Below, in pieces: positions 1 to 10,268 of a DNA stretch of 64,000 bases (position 1 is the stretch's first letter; each line of letters begins with the position of its first letter). Under the pieces are notes generated by a model. It made no database searches. It had not been told where the DNA came from and saw only the letters and a list, made by a program, of their open reading frames with translations. The position numbers and the translations under genes were made by a program. Origin of the DNA: Pseudomonadales bacterium (lineage in GTDB: Bacteria; Pseudomonadota; Gammaproteobacteria; Pseudomonadales; JAHRWD01). Where the stretch lies: contig JARGPR010000009.1 of the NCBI GenBank assembly GCA_029210125.1, forward strand, positions 62,001 through 126,000, given 5' to 3'.

Positions 1-1
1 G

Positions 2-1753
2 GCGACCGAAACCCAGACGATGGTTACCGTTGAAACCAGTATCGAGATGAAAAGTCTTGGCAGAGAATCCTGGGTAATTTGTCGGTTTTACCCGGTTGAA
101 GATGGCGTAATGATGGTTTCTGCGGACATTACACACGTAAAACTTAAGGAGTTCGAGCTTGAAGATGTTGAAAATTTCAGCGCAGAACTTTCAGAAAGAG
201 CACCCATTGGGGCGGTGATTGTTCAGGATCAAGTAGTGGTATACGCCAATGCCCAGGTTAGTGAGCTGGTGGGTATTTCGCATGGCGAGATGGAAGGGTT
301 GTCAGTATTTGATCTGTTGCCAGAGTCATCACAGGAAATGGTTCGAGAGGTGCAGGCGGATAAACTGTCCGGAAAGACAACCGAAAATCACTATGAATCA
401 GAAATATACGGGAAAGGAGGAATAATAATACCAGTTATGATCCATAGCAGCTTGATCGAGTACCATGGCAAGCCAGGCATATTGGTATGGCTTTATGACG
501 TGACCGAGCTACACCGTGTTCAGCAAAAACTGAAGGAGAGCGAGGAACTGTACAGGGCAGTGCTGCAAGCTTCGGATGCAACTATTCTTGCGGTCAACAG
601 CAACCATATTACCACCATGGTGAATCAGGCCTTTTGTGAACGTAACGGTGTGGTCGAGAGTGAGGCGATCGGTCAGCCGATTGAAAAAGTACTAGCTCAT
701 GTAGCGGATCAAACCATATTTGAGCTGGTTGATCTGACCCTCGAAACAGGGCAATCCCAGTCCTATATGATGCACCTAGAGCTTGTGGGTATCGCTGAAG
801 AAGCCTGGGTTAGTATTAAGTATTTCCCGATTGAAGATGGCGTGATGGTGCTGTCAATGGATGTGACGCCGCTTAAGAAAGCGGAAAAAGAGTTGATCAT
901 GCACCGTGATCACCTTCAGGAGCTGGTTGAACAACAGGTTCGGGAGCTGCGGGATGCGGTTGATCAAGCCGAAGCGGCCAACCGCGCCAAATCTGAATTT
1001 CTTGCCAATATGTCCCATGAGTTGCGTACACCTATGCATGCGATTTTGAGTTTTTCAAAATTTGGGCTTGAAAAACTGACTACTGCTTCGACTGAAAAGC
1101 TGGGTATCTATTTCGAAAGAATCCAACAGAGCGGTGATCGGTTGCTGGCGCTGGTTAATGATCTACTGGATCTCGCTAAACTTGAAGCAGGGAAAATGGG
1201 GCTCGAGGTTTCAACGCACGATTTGACTGAACTGGTCATCACACGCATGGCGGAGCAAGAGGCTACCGCCAGCCGAAAAGGTGTGAGTGTCAGCCTGGAC
1301 AATGCGAATACTCCGTTTGAGGGTGATTTTGACGCCATTCGCATTGGCCAGGTGGTGACTAATCTATTGTCCAACGCGGTGAAGTTCACTCCTCCAGGCC
1401 ACGCTATAGAGCTTTCAATCAGCACCGGGGTTATGGCTGTAGAGGGTGAAAATGGCTCTTTTAGTGATTTGCCTTCTCTCCATTTCCGTATTGAGGATGA
1501 AGGTATTGGGATTCCAGATAATGAACTGGAGCAGGTGTTCGACAAATTTATCCAGAGCAGTAAAACCAATACCGGAGCCGGGGGTACGGGCCTGGGCCTG
1601 GCGATTTGTAAACAAATTATCGATGCCCATAACGGAACCATTTGGGCTGAAAACGCGGAGAGTGGCGGTGCGATATTTAATTTTACGATTCCTCGAACCT
1701 ATATTGCTCCCATAATCGGCATGGATCAGCCTGAAGATATGAGTGCAGCTTGA
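2..1753 (+). CDS. Multi-PAS sensor histidine kinase (5' end outside the window)
   Basis: Sensor kinase that would autophosphorylate on a histidine in response to a signal read by PAS domains. The frame is open from base 2, and the residues before the first ATG (position 20) align with the paralogue at 1792-4806, so the true start lies left of the window. Visible parts, numbered from that ATG: the tail of a PAS domain (1-40), PAS (about 50-165), PAS (175-285), a HisKA H-box SHELRTP with phospho-His at residue 333, an N-box (RIGQVVTNLLSNAVKF), and G1/G2 boxes (DEGIGIP, GTGLGLAI) of the ATPase domain, up to residue 577. There is no receiver domain, so the partner regulator must be encoded elsewhere. 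It is followed after 38 bp by its paralogue, probably in the same transcript. The visible part shows no membrane segment; that region may be upstream. Confidence 0.93.
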   Translation, partial: ATETQTMVTVETSIEMKSLGRESWVICRFYPVEDGVMMVSADITHVKLKEFELEDVENFSAELSERAPIGAVIVQDQVVVYANAQVSELVGISHGEMEGLSVFDLLPESSQEMVREVQADKLSGKTTENHYESEIYGKGGIIIPVMIHSSLIEYHGKPGILVWLYDVTELHRVQQKLKESEELYRAVLQASDATILAVNSNHITTMVNQAFCERNGVVESEAIGQPIEKVLAHVADQTIFELVDLTLETGQSQSYMMHLELVGIAEEAWVSIKYFPIEDGVMVLSMDVTPLKKAEKELIMHRDHLQELVEQQVRELRDAVDQAEAANRAKSEFLANMSHELRTPMHAILSFSKFGLEKLTTASTEKLGIYFERIQQSGDRLLALVNDLLDLAKLEAGKMGLEVSTHDLTELVITRMAEQEATASRKGVSVSLDNANTPFEGDFDAIRIGQVVTNLLSNAVKFTPPGHAIELSISTGVMAVEGENGSFSDLPSLHFRIEDEGIGIPDNELEQVFDKFIQSSKTNTGAGGTGLGLAICKQIIDAHNGTIWAENAESGGAIFNFTIPRTYIAPIIGMDQPEDMSAA

Positions 1754-1791
1754 TCGCATTTTTTTGGACTAGCACAACGAAGGATTAACCA

Positions 1792-4700
1792 ATGTTCTCG
1801 AGACTGTTATATAGCCGAGCGCTGGATGCCCAACGGATCAGTGATGCTGAGAAAGAGCAATTACTGCATCAGGCAGCCCGGGATATGATGGTTCGCTTGA
1901 TGGATATTTTTACCGCGCCTGCCGTCGTAGTGTTCCTGCTGTTAACGATGTTTGATCAGCTGAAATTTACCCAGACGATCGGGTTGGTGTCGCTTATTGT
2001 ATTGACGACATTAGGCCGGTACTGGTGCAGTCGCAGGATTATTGAAATTGACGAAGATGGGCTTGTTGGCGAAGCGCCGCTCCGTGGCATCATTGATCTA
2101 TTTCTACTCTCAAACTGGATCAATGGATTTGCAATAGGTCTTTTTTGCATCCTCGCTTTTGAGCAGTTAGAGGGTATGGTCGCGACGGTAACGGTCACTG
2201 TTGTTCTCTGTGGTTTGACCACTGGTTATGTGACGGGGAAATACTTTTTTTTCAGCGTGTTAGCCTCCCAGATTGTTGCATTATGGGCTCCGGTCCTTGT
2301 TTATGGATGGATAGTAGGGGGTGCGGTTGTTCCACCGGTCGTGCTGATGATTCTTCTCGCATATATCATCGTTACATTGCGCCTTGGGCGGGATTTGGAA
2401 AAGAAATATTGGGTGGCTCAGTTGAATCATTGCTCTTTGCAGCAGAGTCGAGAATCCCTTGAGGAGAGCCGTAATCGATTTGACCGATTGATCAATTTGA
2501 CCCATACCGGCCTGATCACGGTAGACGAAAATAGATGTTTATTATCGGCGAATCAGCCCTATCTGGATATGATTGGTGTACCTGATCTGGAGCAGGTGAT
2601 AGGGCACCATGTATCCGAGTGGACCGCTGAGCAATCCATGGGCCGGTTGATAAACAGCCCAGCAGCTGCATTTTCAGAGGTAGGGGTTTATGAACCGTTC
2701 GAAAAAACCTATCGGCGTTTGAATGACGGTAAGTTGGTGCACGCGAGTATCGATTCTATTATTGAGCAGGGTGAACATGGATTGGTGCAAACCGGAATGG
2801 TTCATGATATTACCCAGCGAAAACATGATGAGGAGCTATTGCGGGATGCACAAAAACGTTATGAGTTTGTATTAAACTCGAATGAATCCTCGATTATTCT
2901 GACAGATCCCGACGGCCTGATAACTCTTGGAAATAAACGTTTTTGTGATCGTTTTGGCTTTGAAAATGAGTCGGACGTGATAGGTCAAGATCTAGAATCA
3001 CTGCTTGATACACCTCATGCTAAAAAGGTAATTGATTTATTCAGTCGGGCCATGAACACACAGACATCAGGAGAAATTGAAATTTATGAAGAGGCCCAGG
3101 GAGAGGAAGAAGAGTCCTGGCTTCATGTAAGGTGTTATCCGACAGAAGAGGGGTCAATGATCTTATTTCGAGATATTACCGAAAATAAAATGAAAGACCT
3201 TGAGCTGGACCGTGTAAAAACTCGAAACTCGGATCTGTTTGAAGATACCCCCATTGCCGCGCTGATCATTCAGAATCTAGAAATCGTGTATGCTAACCCG
3301 CAATTTGTTGATTTGGTGAATATCGATGCAGAAACTTTGGCTGGGAGATCCATTTACGACCTGTTGCCCTCAACCACCCATGATTTAATTCGAACTATCA
3401 ATGAAGCAAGGGAGGCGGGTGAAGAAGTGCCTGATCAGTATGAAGCCGAGATAAATCGCAGGGGTTCTTCAGACCCTACCCCTGTTATGGTTCATATTCG
3501 TATGGCATCCCATGCGGGGCAACCGGCGATACTGGTATGGCTTTATGATTTAACTGAAACAAAGGCTACTCAGAAAAAACTTAAGGAGAGTGAAGGGCAA
3601 TATAGAGCGGTACTGCAAGCTTCCGAAGCAACTATTATTGCGGTGGACAGCAACCATATTACCACTGTAGTGAACCAGGCCTTTTGTGAACGTAACGGTA
3701 TTCTCGAGAGCGAAGCGATAGGCCAGCCGATTGAGCAGGTAATGGCCCATCTACCGGATAGAAAAGTATTTGAACTGGTTGATTCGACAATAGCTACCGG
3801 ACAATCGCATTCCTATATGATGCATCTGGAGCTTAAAGGCATAGGTCAGGAAGCTTGGGTAGATGTTAAATGTTACCCGATCGACGGTGGCGTGATGGTG
3901 TTGTCGATGGATGTGACACCGCTTAAAGAAGCGGAAAAAGAGCTAAGGATGCACCGTGATCATCTTCAGGAGCTTGTGGATGGTCAGGTACAGGTATTGC
4001 GCGACGCGGTTGAAGAAGCCGAGGCAGCCAACCGAGCGAAGTCTGAGTTTATGGCCAATATGTCCCATGAGCTGCGCACTCCTATGCACTCCATTCTGAG
4101 TTTTTCCAATTTTGGGATCGACAAACTGCAAACAGCACCGCTTGAAAAACTGGGCACCTATTTTGAACGGATTCACGATAGTGGAAACAGGTTGCTGATA
4201 TTGGTGAATGACCTGCTAGATTTAGCCAAGCTCGAGGCAGGAAAAATGGAGCTTGAAATCGCAGATTATGATTTAACTGAAGTGGTAGAAAGCCGAATGG
4301 CTGAGCAGGAAGCTACGGCTAAACAAAAGGGCGTTATCATAAAGCTGAAGCATAGTTCGGAAGAAATTCGAGGAGGTTTCGACTCGATTCGTATTGGCCA
4401 GGTGGTGGCAAACCTGCTCTCCAATGCAGTCAAATTCACACCGGCAGGAAAACTCATTACCCTCTCAATCCACACTTCAAGCATGACGACGGAATACGCT
4501 GGCGAATCATCGGAGGTGCCTTCTATCCTCTTCCGCATAACGGATGAAGGTATTGGTATTCCTGAGGATGAGCTTGAGAGTGTTTTTGATAAGTTCATCC
4601 AAAGTAGTAAAACCAATACCGGAGCTGGTGGCACTGGTTTAGGCCTGGCTATTTGCAAACAAATTATTGATGCTCATGGCGGTAAAATATGGGCAGAGGC

Positions 4701-4806
4701 TTCCGAAGATGGTGGTGCAATGTTCAGCTTTAAAATTCCTAAGACGTACGTGCCCATAGAACCAAAAACGCCGAGTCGGCGCGTGACAGATCAGTTGCCC
4801 TCCTGA
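1792..4806 (+). CDS. Membrane-bound multi-PAS sensor histidine kinase
   Basis: Inner-membrane sensor kinase of 1004 residues. Residues about 40-197 hold several hydrophobic segments (probably five or six helices) with no recognised extracellular domain. Four PAS-like regions follow (about 225-345, 355-465, 480-590, 600-715), then HisKA with MSHELRTP (phospho-His 759), the N-box, and G1/G2 ATP-binding boxes ending near 985. From the third PAS domain to the C-terminus it is closely similar to the preceding kinase, including identical stretches around the H-box and the G2 box, so the two arose by tandem duplication. An AAGGA ribosome site lies 8 bases before the ATG. No response regulator is adjacent; the next gene is fumarase after a 233 bp gap. 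The ligand is unknown. Confidence 0.93.
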   Translation: MFSRLLYSRALDAQRISDAEKEQLLHQAARDMMVRLMDIFTAPAVVVFLLLTMFDQLKFTQTIGLVSLIVLTTLGRYWCSRRIIEIDEDGLVGEAPLRGIIDLFLLSNWINGFAIGLFCILAFEQLEGMVATVTVTVVLCGLTTGYVTGKYFFFSVLASQIVALWAPVLVYGWIVGGAVVPPVVLMILLAYIIVTLRLGRDLEKKYWVAQLNHCSLQQSRESLEESRNRFDRLINLTHTGLITVDENRCLLSANQPYLDMIGVPDLEQVIGHHVSEWTAEQSMGRLINSPAAAFSEVGVYEPFEKTYRRLNDGKLVHASIDSIIEQGEHGLVQTGMVHDITQRKHDEELLRDAQKRYEFVLNSNESSIILTDPDGLITLGNKRFCDRFGFENESDVIGQDLESLLDTPHAKKVIDLFSRAMNTQTSGEIEIYEEAQGEEEESWLHVRCYPTEEGSMILFRDITENKMKDLELDRVKTRNSDLFEDTPIAALIIQNLEIVYANPQFVDLVNIDAETLAGRSIYDLLPSTTHDLIRTINEAREAGEEVPDQYEAEINRRGSSDPTPVMVHIRMASHAGQPAILVWLYDLTETKATQKKLKESEGQYRAVLQASEATIIAVDSNHITTVVNQAFCERNGILESEAIGQPIEQVMAHLPDRKVFELVDSTIATGQSHSYMMHLELKGIGQEAWVDVKCYPIDGGVMVLSMDVTPLKEAEKELRMHRDHLQELVDGQVQVLRDAVEEAEAANRAKSEFMANMSHELRTPMHSILSFSNFGIDKLQTAPLEKLGTYFERIHDSGNRLLILVNDLLDLAKLEAGKMELEIADYDLTEVVESRMAEQEATAKQKGVIIKLKHSSEEIRGGFDSIRIGQVVANLLSNAVKFTPAGKLITLSIHTSSMTTEYAGESSEVPSILFRITDEGIGIPEDELESVFDKFIQSSKTNTGAGGTGLGLAICKQIIDAHGGKIWAEASEDGGAMFSFKIPKTYVPIEPKTPSRRVTDQLPS

Positions 4807-5039
4807 TGCTTGAATTTAACCCCGGAAGGCTATTAAGTTCTGATAACCGCTCAATATAGAACACTGTTTCACGCCGCTATCTGGTTAATTCCGGGTATAA
4901 TTGCCCGCTAGTAAAAAATACACTGCTCGATCTCCGGGTAGTCTTTTTTTGATCGTATCTTGTGGCCGATTTTTATTGCTGGCAAGGTTAGATCAGTAGA
5001 TTTTTAATTTTTCAGGCATAGGCAAACCAAGAGAAACCG

Positions 5040-6566
5040 ATGACAATAATTCGAAAACAGGACCTTATCCAGAGCGTAGCCGATGCGCTGCAACATATCT
5101 CCTATTATCATCCGCTTGATTTTATTAACGCGGTGCATGAAGCCTACAAAAAAGAACAGTCTCCAGCTGCGAAAGATGCGATGGCGCAAATTCTGGTGAA
5201 TTCCCGGCTTTGCGCAGAAGGGCGGCGACCAATCTGTCAGGACACCGGCATTGTCACTGTATTTCTTAAAATTGGAATGGATTTGAAATGGGAATCCGAG
5301 GGTATGAGTGTTGAGGATATGGTGAACGAAGGTGTTCGCCAGGCCTACACCCACCCCGATAATGTTCTACGTGCATCCATTCTGGCCGATCCCGCAGGCA
5401 AACGAAGTAATACTAAAGACAATACCCCGGCTGTGATCCATATGCAGATGGTGCCAGGCGATAAACTGGATGTGACGGTTGCGGCAAAGGGCGGCGGCTC
5501 TGAAAACAAAGCCAAGCTTAAAATGCTCAACCCAAATGCCAGTATTGTGGATTGGGTGGTTGAAACCGTACCCACCATGGGGGCCGGTTGGTGTCCACCG
5601 GGGGTCCTAGGTATTGGTATTGGCGGGACCGCAGAGAAGGCGATGTTACTTTCCAAAGAATCGTTAATGGGTCCGCTGGATATGCACGAGCTGATCAAAA
5701 AAGGCCCAGATAACCGTGTTGAGGAGTTGCGGCTGGAGATTCATGATCGCGTCAACCAGCTGGGTATCGGTGCCCAGGGGCTTGGTGGCTTGACCACTGT
5801 GTTAGATGTGAAAATTCTCGATTATCCAACCCATGCTGCTTCACTTCCTGTTGCGATGATCCCTAACTGCGCCGCGACTCGACATGCGCATTTTGTGCTC
5901 GATGGCTCAGGGCCATCGGAGCTGGCGCCACCAAGATTAGCAGACTGGCCTGAAATCAGCTGGGATGGTTCAGCCGGTGCCAAACAGGTCGACCTGAACA
6001 ATATTACCCAGGCGCAGATCGAAAGCTGGAAGCCAGGTGATAGTTTGCTGTTGTCGGGTACTATTCTGACAGGTCGTGATGCGGCCCATAAACGGATGGC
6101 GGATATGTTCGCCCGTGGCGAATCATTGCCCGACGGTGTGGATTTTAACGGCAAATTTATCTATTACGTTGGTCCGGTTGATCCGGTTCGCGACGAAGTG
6201 GTCGGTCCCGCTGGCCCCACTACCGCAACTCGAATGGATTCTTTCACTGAAACCATGCTGACCAACAGCGGTATTGCAGGAATGATCGGCAAAGCTGAAC
6301 GCGGTCAGGTTGCGATTGACGCAATTAAAAAACATCGTTCAGTATATTTAGCCGCAGTTGGTGGAGCTGCCTACCTGGTTTCACGGGCCATAAAAGGCTC
6401 TCGCATCGTAGCGTTTGAAGATCTAGGGATGGAAGCAATTAGGGAGTTCGATGTGGTTGAAATGCCTGTAACGGTTGCGGTGGATAGTACCGGGGAATCC
6501 GTGCATAGGACGGGGCCAGCGTTTTGGAAAGAAAAAATTGCTGCGCAGGCACTGGAAGTTAAGTAA
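5040..6566 (+). CDS. fumA: Class I fumarate hydratase ([4Fe-4S], oxygen-sensitive type)
   Basis: Interconverts fumarate and L-malate in the TCA cycle in the cytoplasm. It is a single-chain class I enzyme of 508 residues with the N-terminal catalytic and C-terminal swivelling parts fused. The cluster cysteines are visible as Cys66 (RPICQDTG), Cys185 (GAGWCPPG) and Cys277 (PNCAATRHAHF); their spacing (119 and 92 residues) matches that of the E. coli FumA ligands. The C-terminal part has the expected GIAGMIGKAERG segment. An AAGAGAA ribosome site precedes the ATG. The gene stands alone and ends at a strong rho-independent terminator. The symbol is by family; fumA and fumB cannot be separated from sequence. 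Confidence 0.96.
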   Translation: MTIIRKQDLIQSVADALQHISYYHPLDFINAVHEAYKKEQSPAAKDAMAQILVNSRLCAEGRRPICQDTGIVTVFLKIGMDLKWESEGMSVEDMVNEGVRQAYTHPDNVLRASILADPAGKRSNTKDNTPAVIHMQMVPGDKLDVTVAAKGGGSENKAKLKMLNPNASIVDWVVETVPTMGAGWCPPGVLGIGIGGTAEKAMLLSKESLMGPLDMHELIKKGPDNRVEELRLEIHDRVNQLGIGAQGLGGLTTVLDVKILDYPTHAASLPVAMIPNCAATRHAHFVLDGSGPSELAPPRLADWPEISWDGSAGAKQVDLNNITQAQIESWKPGDSLLLSGTILTGRDAAHKRMADMFARGESLPDGVDFNGKFIYYVGPVDPVRDEVVGPAGPTTATRMDSFTETMLTNSGIAGMIGKAERGQVAIDAIKKHRSVYLAAVGGAAYLVSRAIKGSRIVAFEDLGMEAIREFDVVEMPVTVAVDSTGESVHRTGPAFWKEKIAAQALEVK

Positions 6567-6612
6567 TTGTTGTATCTATAACTGCTTTTACAAATATAGA
6601 GAAGGGGAAACT

Positions 6613-6653
6613 AAAAAGGTTAGCGTATATAACTTAGCTAACCTTTTTTTTTT
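6613..6653 (+). terminator. Rho-independent, probably bidirectional terminator after fumarase
   Basis: A 12-bp perfect stem AAAAAGGTTAGC / GCTAACCTTTTT with a 12-base loop is followed by further T residues (a run of ten T in all). On the minus strand the A-run becomes a T-run, so it can also end the convergent gene at 6634-7038, whose stop codon lies inside the stem. Confidence 0.93.
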
Positions 6654-7038
6654 GTGCTGCTGAAGTTGATGTCTTTGCGCTAGTCGCTGCTTTGGTCGCT
6701 TTAGTTTTCTTTTTGTATGATTCGATGAACTTATCTTTTTCATCCGGTAGGTCGTAGAAAACCTCGGCATCGACGATATGAATAGAGAGATCTATTTCGA
6801 TTTCATCATTGTCGGCCGCGATAGTGGTAACCAGGTCAATCAGGTTTTCAATAAGCTTTGGTGAAATACCTAATGAGACCGTCAGCAATACACTGTTCCA
6901 TGGGCTATCGGTTTTGGTTTTCGGCGCGAGTAACTCAATTTTTTTCTTTTTGTACTCCTTTTCAAGCCCCTTGGCTAAAGACAGGTAAGGCTTATTAGCG
7001 GGGCCTATCGCCTTGATTTCAATGGTGAGGTCGGACAT
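6634..7038 (-). CDS. Small protein of unknown function with Ala/Lys/Thr-rich tail
   Basis: 134 residues, not recognised. Residues 1-105 look like a compact alpha/beta domain (an amphipathic strand at the N-terminus, a lysine-rich helix, a hydrophobic VLLTVSLGI strand, a helix, then an acidic strand). The last 30 residues are low-complexity K/A/T/S and probably disordered. There is no signal peptide or membrane helix. An AGGA ribosome site 7 bases before the ATG supports translation. The stop codon sits inside the stem of the shared terminator with fumarase. It is followed upstream by a 264 bp gap to the transglycosylase gene, so it is probably its own transcript. Function unknown. Confidence 0.7.
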   Translation of the reverse strand: MSDLTIEIKAIGPANKPYLSLAKGLEKEYKKKKIELLAPKTKTDSPWNSVLLTVSLGISPKLIENLIDLVTTIAADNDEIEIDLSIHIVDAEVFYDLPDEKDKFIESYKKKTKATKAATSAKTSTSAAQKKKVS

Positions 7039-7302
7039 TGATCGATCCTTGTTGTTCGTCGCGTCTGGCTGTTTGCGGCCGTGGCCGTGGTTCGGTCTGA
7101 ACCGCTACTAAGGTGGTTATCAGACGGTCTTCTTGACCGCGCAATATCCTTACATAAGATGGGAGTGAATTCAATGACTGGCACCTTATGTGTGGTCAAA
7201 CGTGAGGGGGGTGCGGCTTCTTCAAGGGGATGGGTTAAGAGAGCGAATTTGGTTAAAAAAATAGGGGCGACCAAAGTCGTCATGTGCGATCAAGAATAGT
7301 GG

Positions 7303-7959
7303 TTAAAATCTTGTGCTGCGCCAACGAGTATCCCAGGCATTAAATACCTTTCCAGGGTAACGATATTTCCCAAGACTACCGTTATAGCGGGCTAGCGCCC
7401 GTGTAATATTGCCATTTTCCTTTTTTAAGTAATGGCTGAGGATGGCGCTACCATATTTCAGGTTGGTATCTATATCGGTAAGGTTATCGGATTCGCGGCC
7501 GATCTCTTTTCTCCAGAATGGCATTACCTGCATCAGGCCTTGAGCACCGGCGCTGGATACGGCGTAGGGGTTAAAACTGCTTTCAATCTCAATCACCGAC
7601 AGTACTAAACCCGGTTGAAGCTCAAAATTGCTGGCGTGTTGATAGACTTTCCTAAGTAGGCTTAAGCGCTTTTCCGGGTCGCGAATAAAGGGGCTAATTC
7701 TGCCAGACATATCGATCAGCCATACCTCGGCATCGAAGCGATCTTTGAAACCGGGATTATCGGCCAGGCTTTTAATCAAATATTGCCGCAGTTCCGGATC
7801 AACTTTTTCGGTTGCATAGCTATTTGTAGTAGACACAAGCATCAGCAACGCGATCAATAAAGAGCCGAGTACCGAACCAACCAGGTGGCGAAGTTCAGCG
7901 CGCAACGAACCCATGAAGGGTGTTTGATAGGTAACGGTACTGGTTTTAATCAAGTGCAT
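7303..7959 (-). CDS. Lytic murein transglycosylase, SLT domain (exported)
   Basis: Cleaves the glycan strand of peptidoglycan in the periplasm, leaving 1,6-anhydro ends. The N-terminus has a basic stretch and a hydrophobic segment (residues about 28-45), followed by an S-Y-A-T signal cleavage site near residue 49. The goose-type/SLT fold is shown by IEIESSFNP with catalytic Glu126, AGAQGLMQVMP, and the closing ALARYNGS motif near residue 190. At 218 residues it is a minimal single-domain enzyme. It lies 40 bp downstream of proS on the same strand and may be cotranscribed. A later ATG (7914) would give a shorter signal peptide; neither start has a clear ribosome site. Confidence 0.9.
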   Translation of the reverse strand: MHLIKTSTVTYQTPFMGSLRAELRHLVGSVLGSLLIALLMLVSTTNSYATEKVDPELRQYLIKSLADNPGFKDRFDAEVWLIDMSGRISPFIRDPEKRLSLLRKVYQHASNFELQPGLVLSVIEIESSFNPYAVSSAGAQGLMQVMPFWRKEIGRESDNLTDIDTNLKYGSAILSHYLKKENGNITRALARYNGSLGKYRYPGKVFNAWDTRWRSTRF

Positions 7960-7999
7960 TTTTTGGGAAACGTACTACCGGTCAGCGCTGTGATCAGCA

Positions 8000-9718
8000 C
8001 TATAAATTTTTTAGAAATTCGAACATTTTTTCTACCGGAACAACCTGGCTCGAACCGTCTTTGCGAGACCGGTATTCAAGGTTACCCTCTTTTAAGCTTC
8101 GATCACCAATCACTACAGTATGGGGGATACCAATCAACTCCATATCAGCAAATTTCACCCCAGGACGCTCGTTTCGATCATCCATTAATACTTCTACACC
8201 TGCATCGTCAAGCTGTTGGTATAGTTTTTCAGTGGCGCTTTGAACTGCCTCGGATTTATGCATGTTAAGAGGAATTAAAACCACCTTGAATGGCGCCAGC
8301 GATTGTGGCCAGGTAATGCCAGACTCATCATGATTTTGCTCGACCGCTGCGGCCACAACCCGTGATACACCAATACCGTAACAACCCATCTCCATTACCG
8401 TAGCGCGGCCGGTTTTATCCAGCACCGTTGCATTCATGGCCTGGCTGTATTTGTTGCCGAGCTGGAAAATATGACCGACTTCAATGCCGCGTTTGATCTC
8501 CAATGTACCCTTGCCATCGGGGCTTGGGTCACCAGCTTCGACCTGCCGCAGATCTACTGTCGCATCGATATTACAATCACGACTCCAGTTTACTCCGCTT
8601 AAATGCGTATCATTTTTATTCGCACCGCAAACAAAGTCCGCAACCACAGCCGCGCTGCGGTCAACATAGGTTTTGATATCAAGGTTGACCGGGCCGATAT
8701 AACCAGGCTGGCAGCCGATCTCCTGTTGGATCTGTTGATCAGTTGCGAGCTCAAGTGGCGAGGCTACTCCGGCAAGTTTGCCGGCTTTGATCTCATTTAG
8801 TTGATGATCGCCCCGTAAAACCAGCGCAATAAGGCCCGGTTTGCTGTCTGCATTTTCTGGTTCAGCCAGCACGACCATAGTCTTTAAAATTTGTTGCGGG
8901 GGTGTGTCGAGAAACTGACTGACTTGCTCAATGGATTTAGTGTCAGGTGTTGCTACTTCTTCCATCGACTGTGTGGCATCTGGGCGCGGCGTCAGCGGCG
9001 CAATCGCCTCTGCCATTTCAACGTTTGCTGCATAGTTACTTTCATTGCTGAATGCGATGGCATCTTCACCGGATTGGGCCAGTACATGAAACTCATGGGA
9101 AGATGCGCCGCCAATAGAGCCGGTGTCCGCGAGAACAGGTCGGTAATCGAGGCCCAGCCGATCGAAAATACGGCAGTAGGTTTGGTGCATTTTTTGATAA
9201 GTATCTTCAAGGCATTCCTGGTCGATATGGAATGAATAAGCATCTTTCATCAAAAACTCACGCCCGCGCATCAAACCAAACCGGGGTCGGATCTCATCCC
9301 TGAACTTGTTTTGAATCTGGTATAGATTGCTGGGTAGCTGTTTGTAACTGTGCAGCTCATTGCGCACCAAATCTGTGATCACCTCTTCGTGGGTTGGGCC
9401 AATACAAAATTCACGATGGTGACGATCCTTAACCCTCAGTAACTCTGGGCCATATTGTTCCCAGCGCCCGGATTCTTGCCACAATTCAGCGGGTTGCACC
9501 GCTGGCATCAATACCTCCATGGCACCCGCCCGATCCATCTCTTCGCGGATAATATTTTCAACCTTTCGCAGTATTCGCAGGCCCATCGGTAACCAGGTAT
9601 ATAACCCCGAAGCCAATTTACGGATCATGCCGGCTCGCAACATGAGCTGATGGCTGACGACTTCTGCATCCGATGGTGTTTCTTTTAAAGTGGCAATCAG
9701 ATACTGGCTGGTTCGCAT
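8000..9718 (-). CDS. proS: Prolyl-tRNA synthetase (bacterial type with editing insert)
   Basis: Charges tRNA-Pro with proline. The 572 residues match the bacterial ProS layout: class II catalytic core with motif 1, GPTHEEV and [25 protein letters not shown] (motif 2), then an inserted YbaK-like editing domain (about 225-390) that hydrolyses mischarged Ala-tRNA-Pro, then motif 3 ([10 protein letters not shown]) and the C-terminal anticodon-binding domain from about residue 470. The start ATG gives the expected [14 protein letters not shown]-terminus. The transglycosylase gene follows directly. Confidence 0.98.
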   Translation of the reverse strand: MRTSQYLIATLKETPSDAEVVSHQLMLRAGMIRKLASGLYTWLPMGLRILRKVENIIREEMDRAGAMEVLMPAVQPAELWQESGRWEQYGPELLRVKDRHHREFCIGPTHEEVITDLVRNELHSYKQLPSNLYQIQNKFRDEIRPRFGLMRGREFLMKDAYSFHIDQECLEDTYQKMHQTYCRIFDRLGLDYRPVLADTGSIGGASSHEFHVLAQSGEDAIAFSNESNYAANVEMAEAIAPLTPRPDATQSMEEVATPDTKSIEQVSQFLDTPPQQILKTMVVLAEPENADSKPGLIALVLRGDHQLNEIKAGKLAGVASPLELATDQQIQQEIGCQPGYIGPVNLDIKTYVDRSAAVVADFVCGANKNDTHLSGVNWSRDCNIDATVDLRQVEAGDPSPDGKGTLEIKRGIEVGHIFQLGNKYSQAMNATVLDKTGRATVMEMGCYGIGVSRVVAAAVEQNHDESGITWPQSLAPFKVVLIPLNMHKSEAVQSATEKLYQQLDDAGVEVLMDDRNERPGVKFADMELIGIPHTVVIGDRSLKEGNLEYRSRKDGSSQVVPVEKMFEFLKNL

Positions 9719-9926
9719 CGGGTATTCCTGTATGTACGTAAATAGAGTGGTCGGTAGTATGTGAGATTATAGCGGACGATAAAAAGCAGGGAAGGTTTAA
9801 GAGCTCTATACACTATTGATTAGAGTGACTCTTAAACTCCCTGCAAGTGTTGTAGCGGGGTGTTGGAGGTTTAGATCAGGGTTGTTAGCAGCAGCTATTT
9901 CCTTGCTTAGCCCGGTATAAATTGAG

Positions 9927-10268
9927 TTAAAGCGCCATATCCTTGAGTTTCTTTAGTGGTGTGATTTTGACAATGGTGCGTGCTGGTTTTGCTTTAAATA
10001 CGGTCGGTTCACCGGTAAAGGGGTTGGTACCTTTACGGGCTTTGGTAGCAGGCTTTTTTACGGTTTTGATTTTTAACAAGCCTGGAATACTGAAATGCCC
10101 AACCGCTCGTTTTTTGATGTGGCGTTCGATCACGATCCCCAGATCATCAAGCACCGCAGCGACATCTTTGCGGCTTAACTCGGTGTTCTCTGAAATTTCA
10201 GCAATTAGTTGAGTTTTCGTGTAAGCCTCTTTTACGGCGGTAACTTTTCTTTTTGGATTAACGGCCAT
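9927..10268 (-). CDS. HU-family histone-like DNA-binding protein
   Basis: Nucleoid-associated protein of 113 residues that binds and bends DNA. The HU/IHF fold is visible: a first helix after TKTQLIAEISENTELSRKDV, a dimerisation region (VLDDLGIVIERHIKK), the strand GHFSIPGLLKIKTVKKP, and the beta-ribbon arm with the G-x-N-P-F-T-G-E-P signature around residues 80-88. It has a lysine-rich N-terminal extension of about 18 residues compared with E. coli HU, as seen in longer HU variants of pseudomonads and xanthomonads. Flanked by about 200 bp on each side, so it is probably monocistronic. Confidence 0.93.
   Translation of the reverse strand: MAVNPKRKVTAVKEAYTKTQLIAEISENTELSRKDVAAVLDDLGIVIERHIKKRAVGHFSIPGLLKIKTVKKPATKARKGTNPFTGEPTVFKAKPARTIVKITPLKKLKDMAL

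Noticed and set aside
4896-4901. TATAAT as the promoter of fumarase
   Set aside because: No fitting -35 hexamer at a usual spacing; too weak to call.
7081-7299. Plus-strand ORF of 72 codons between the unknown gene and the transglycosylase
   Set aside because: No ribosome site, no recognisable features, and it lies in a plain intergenic stretch.
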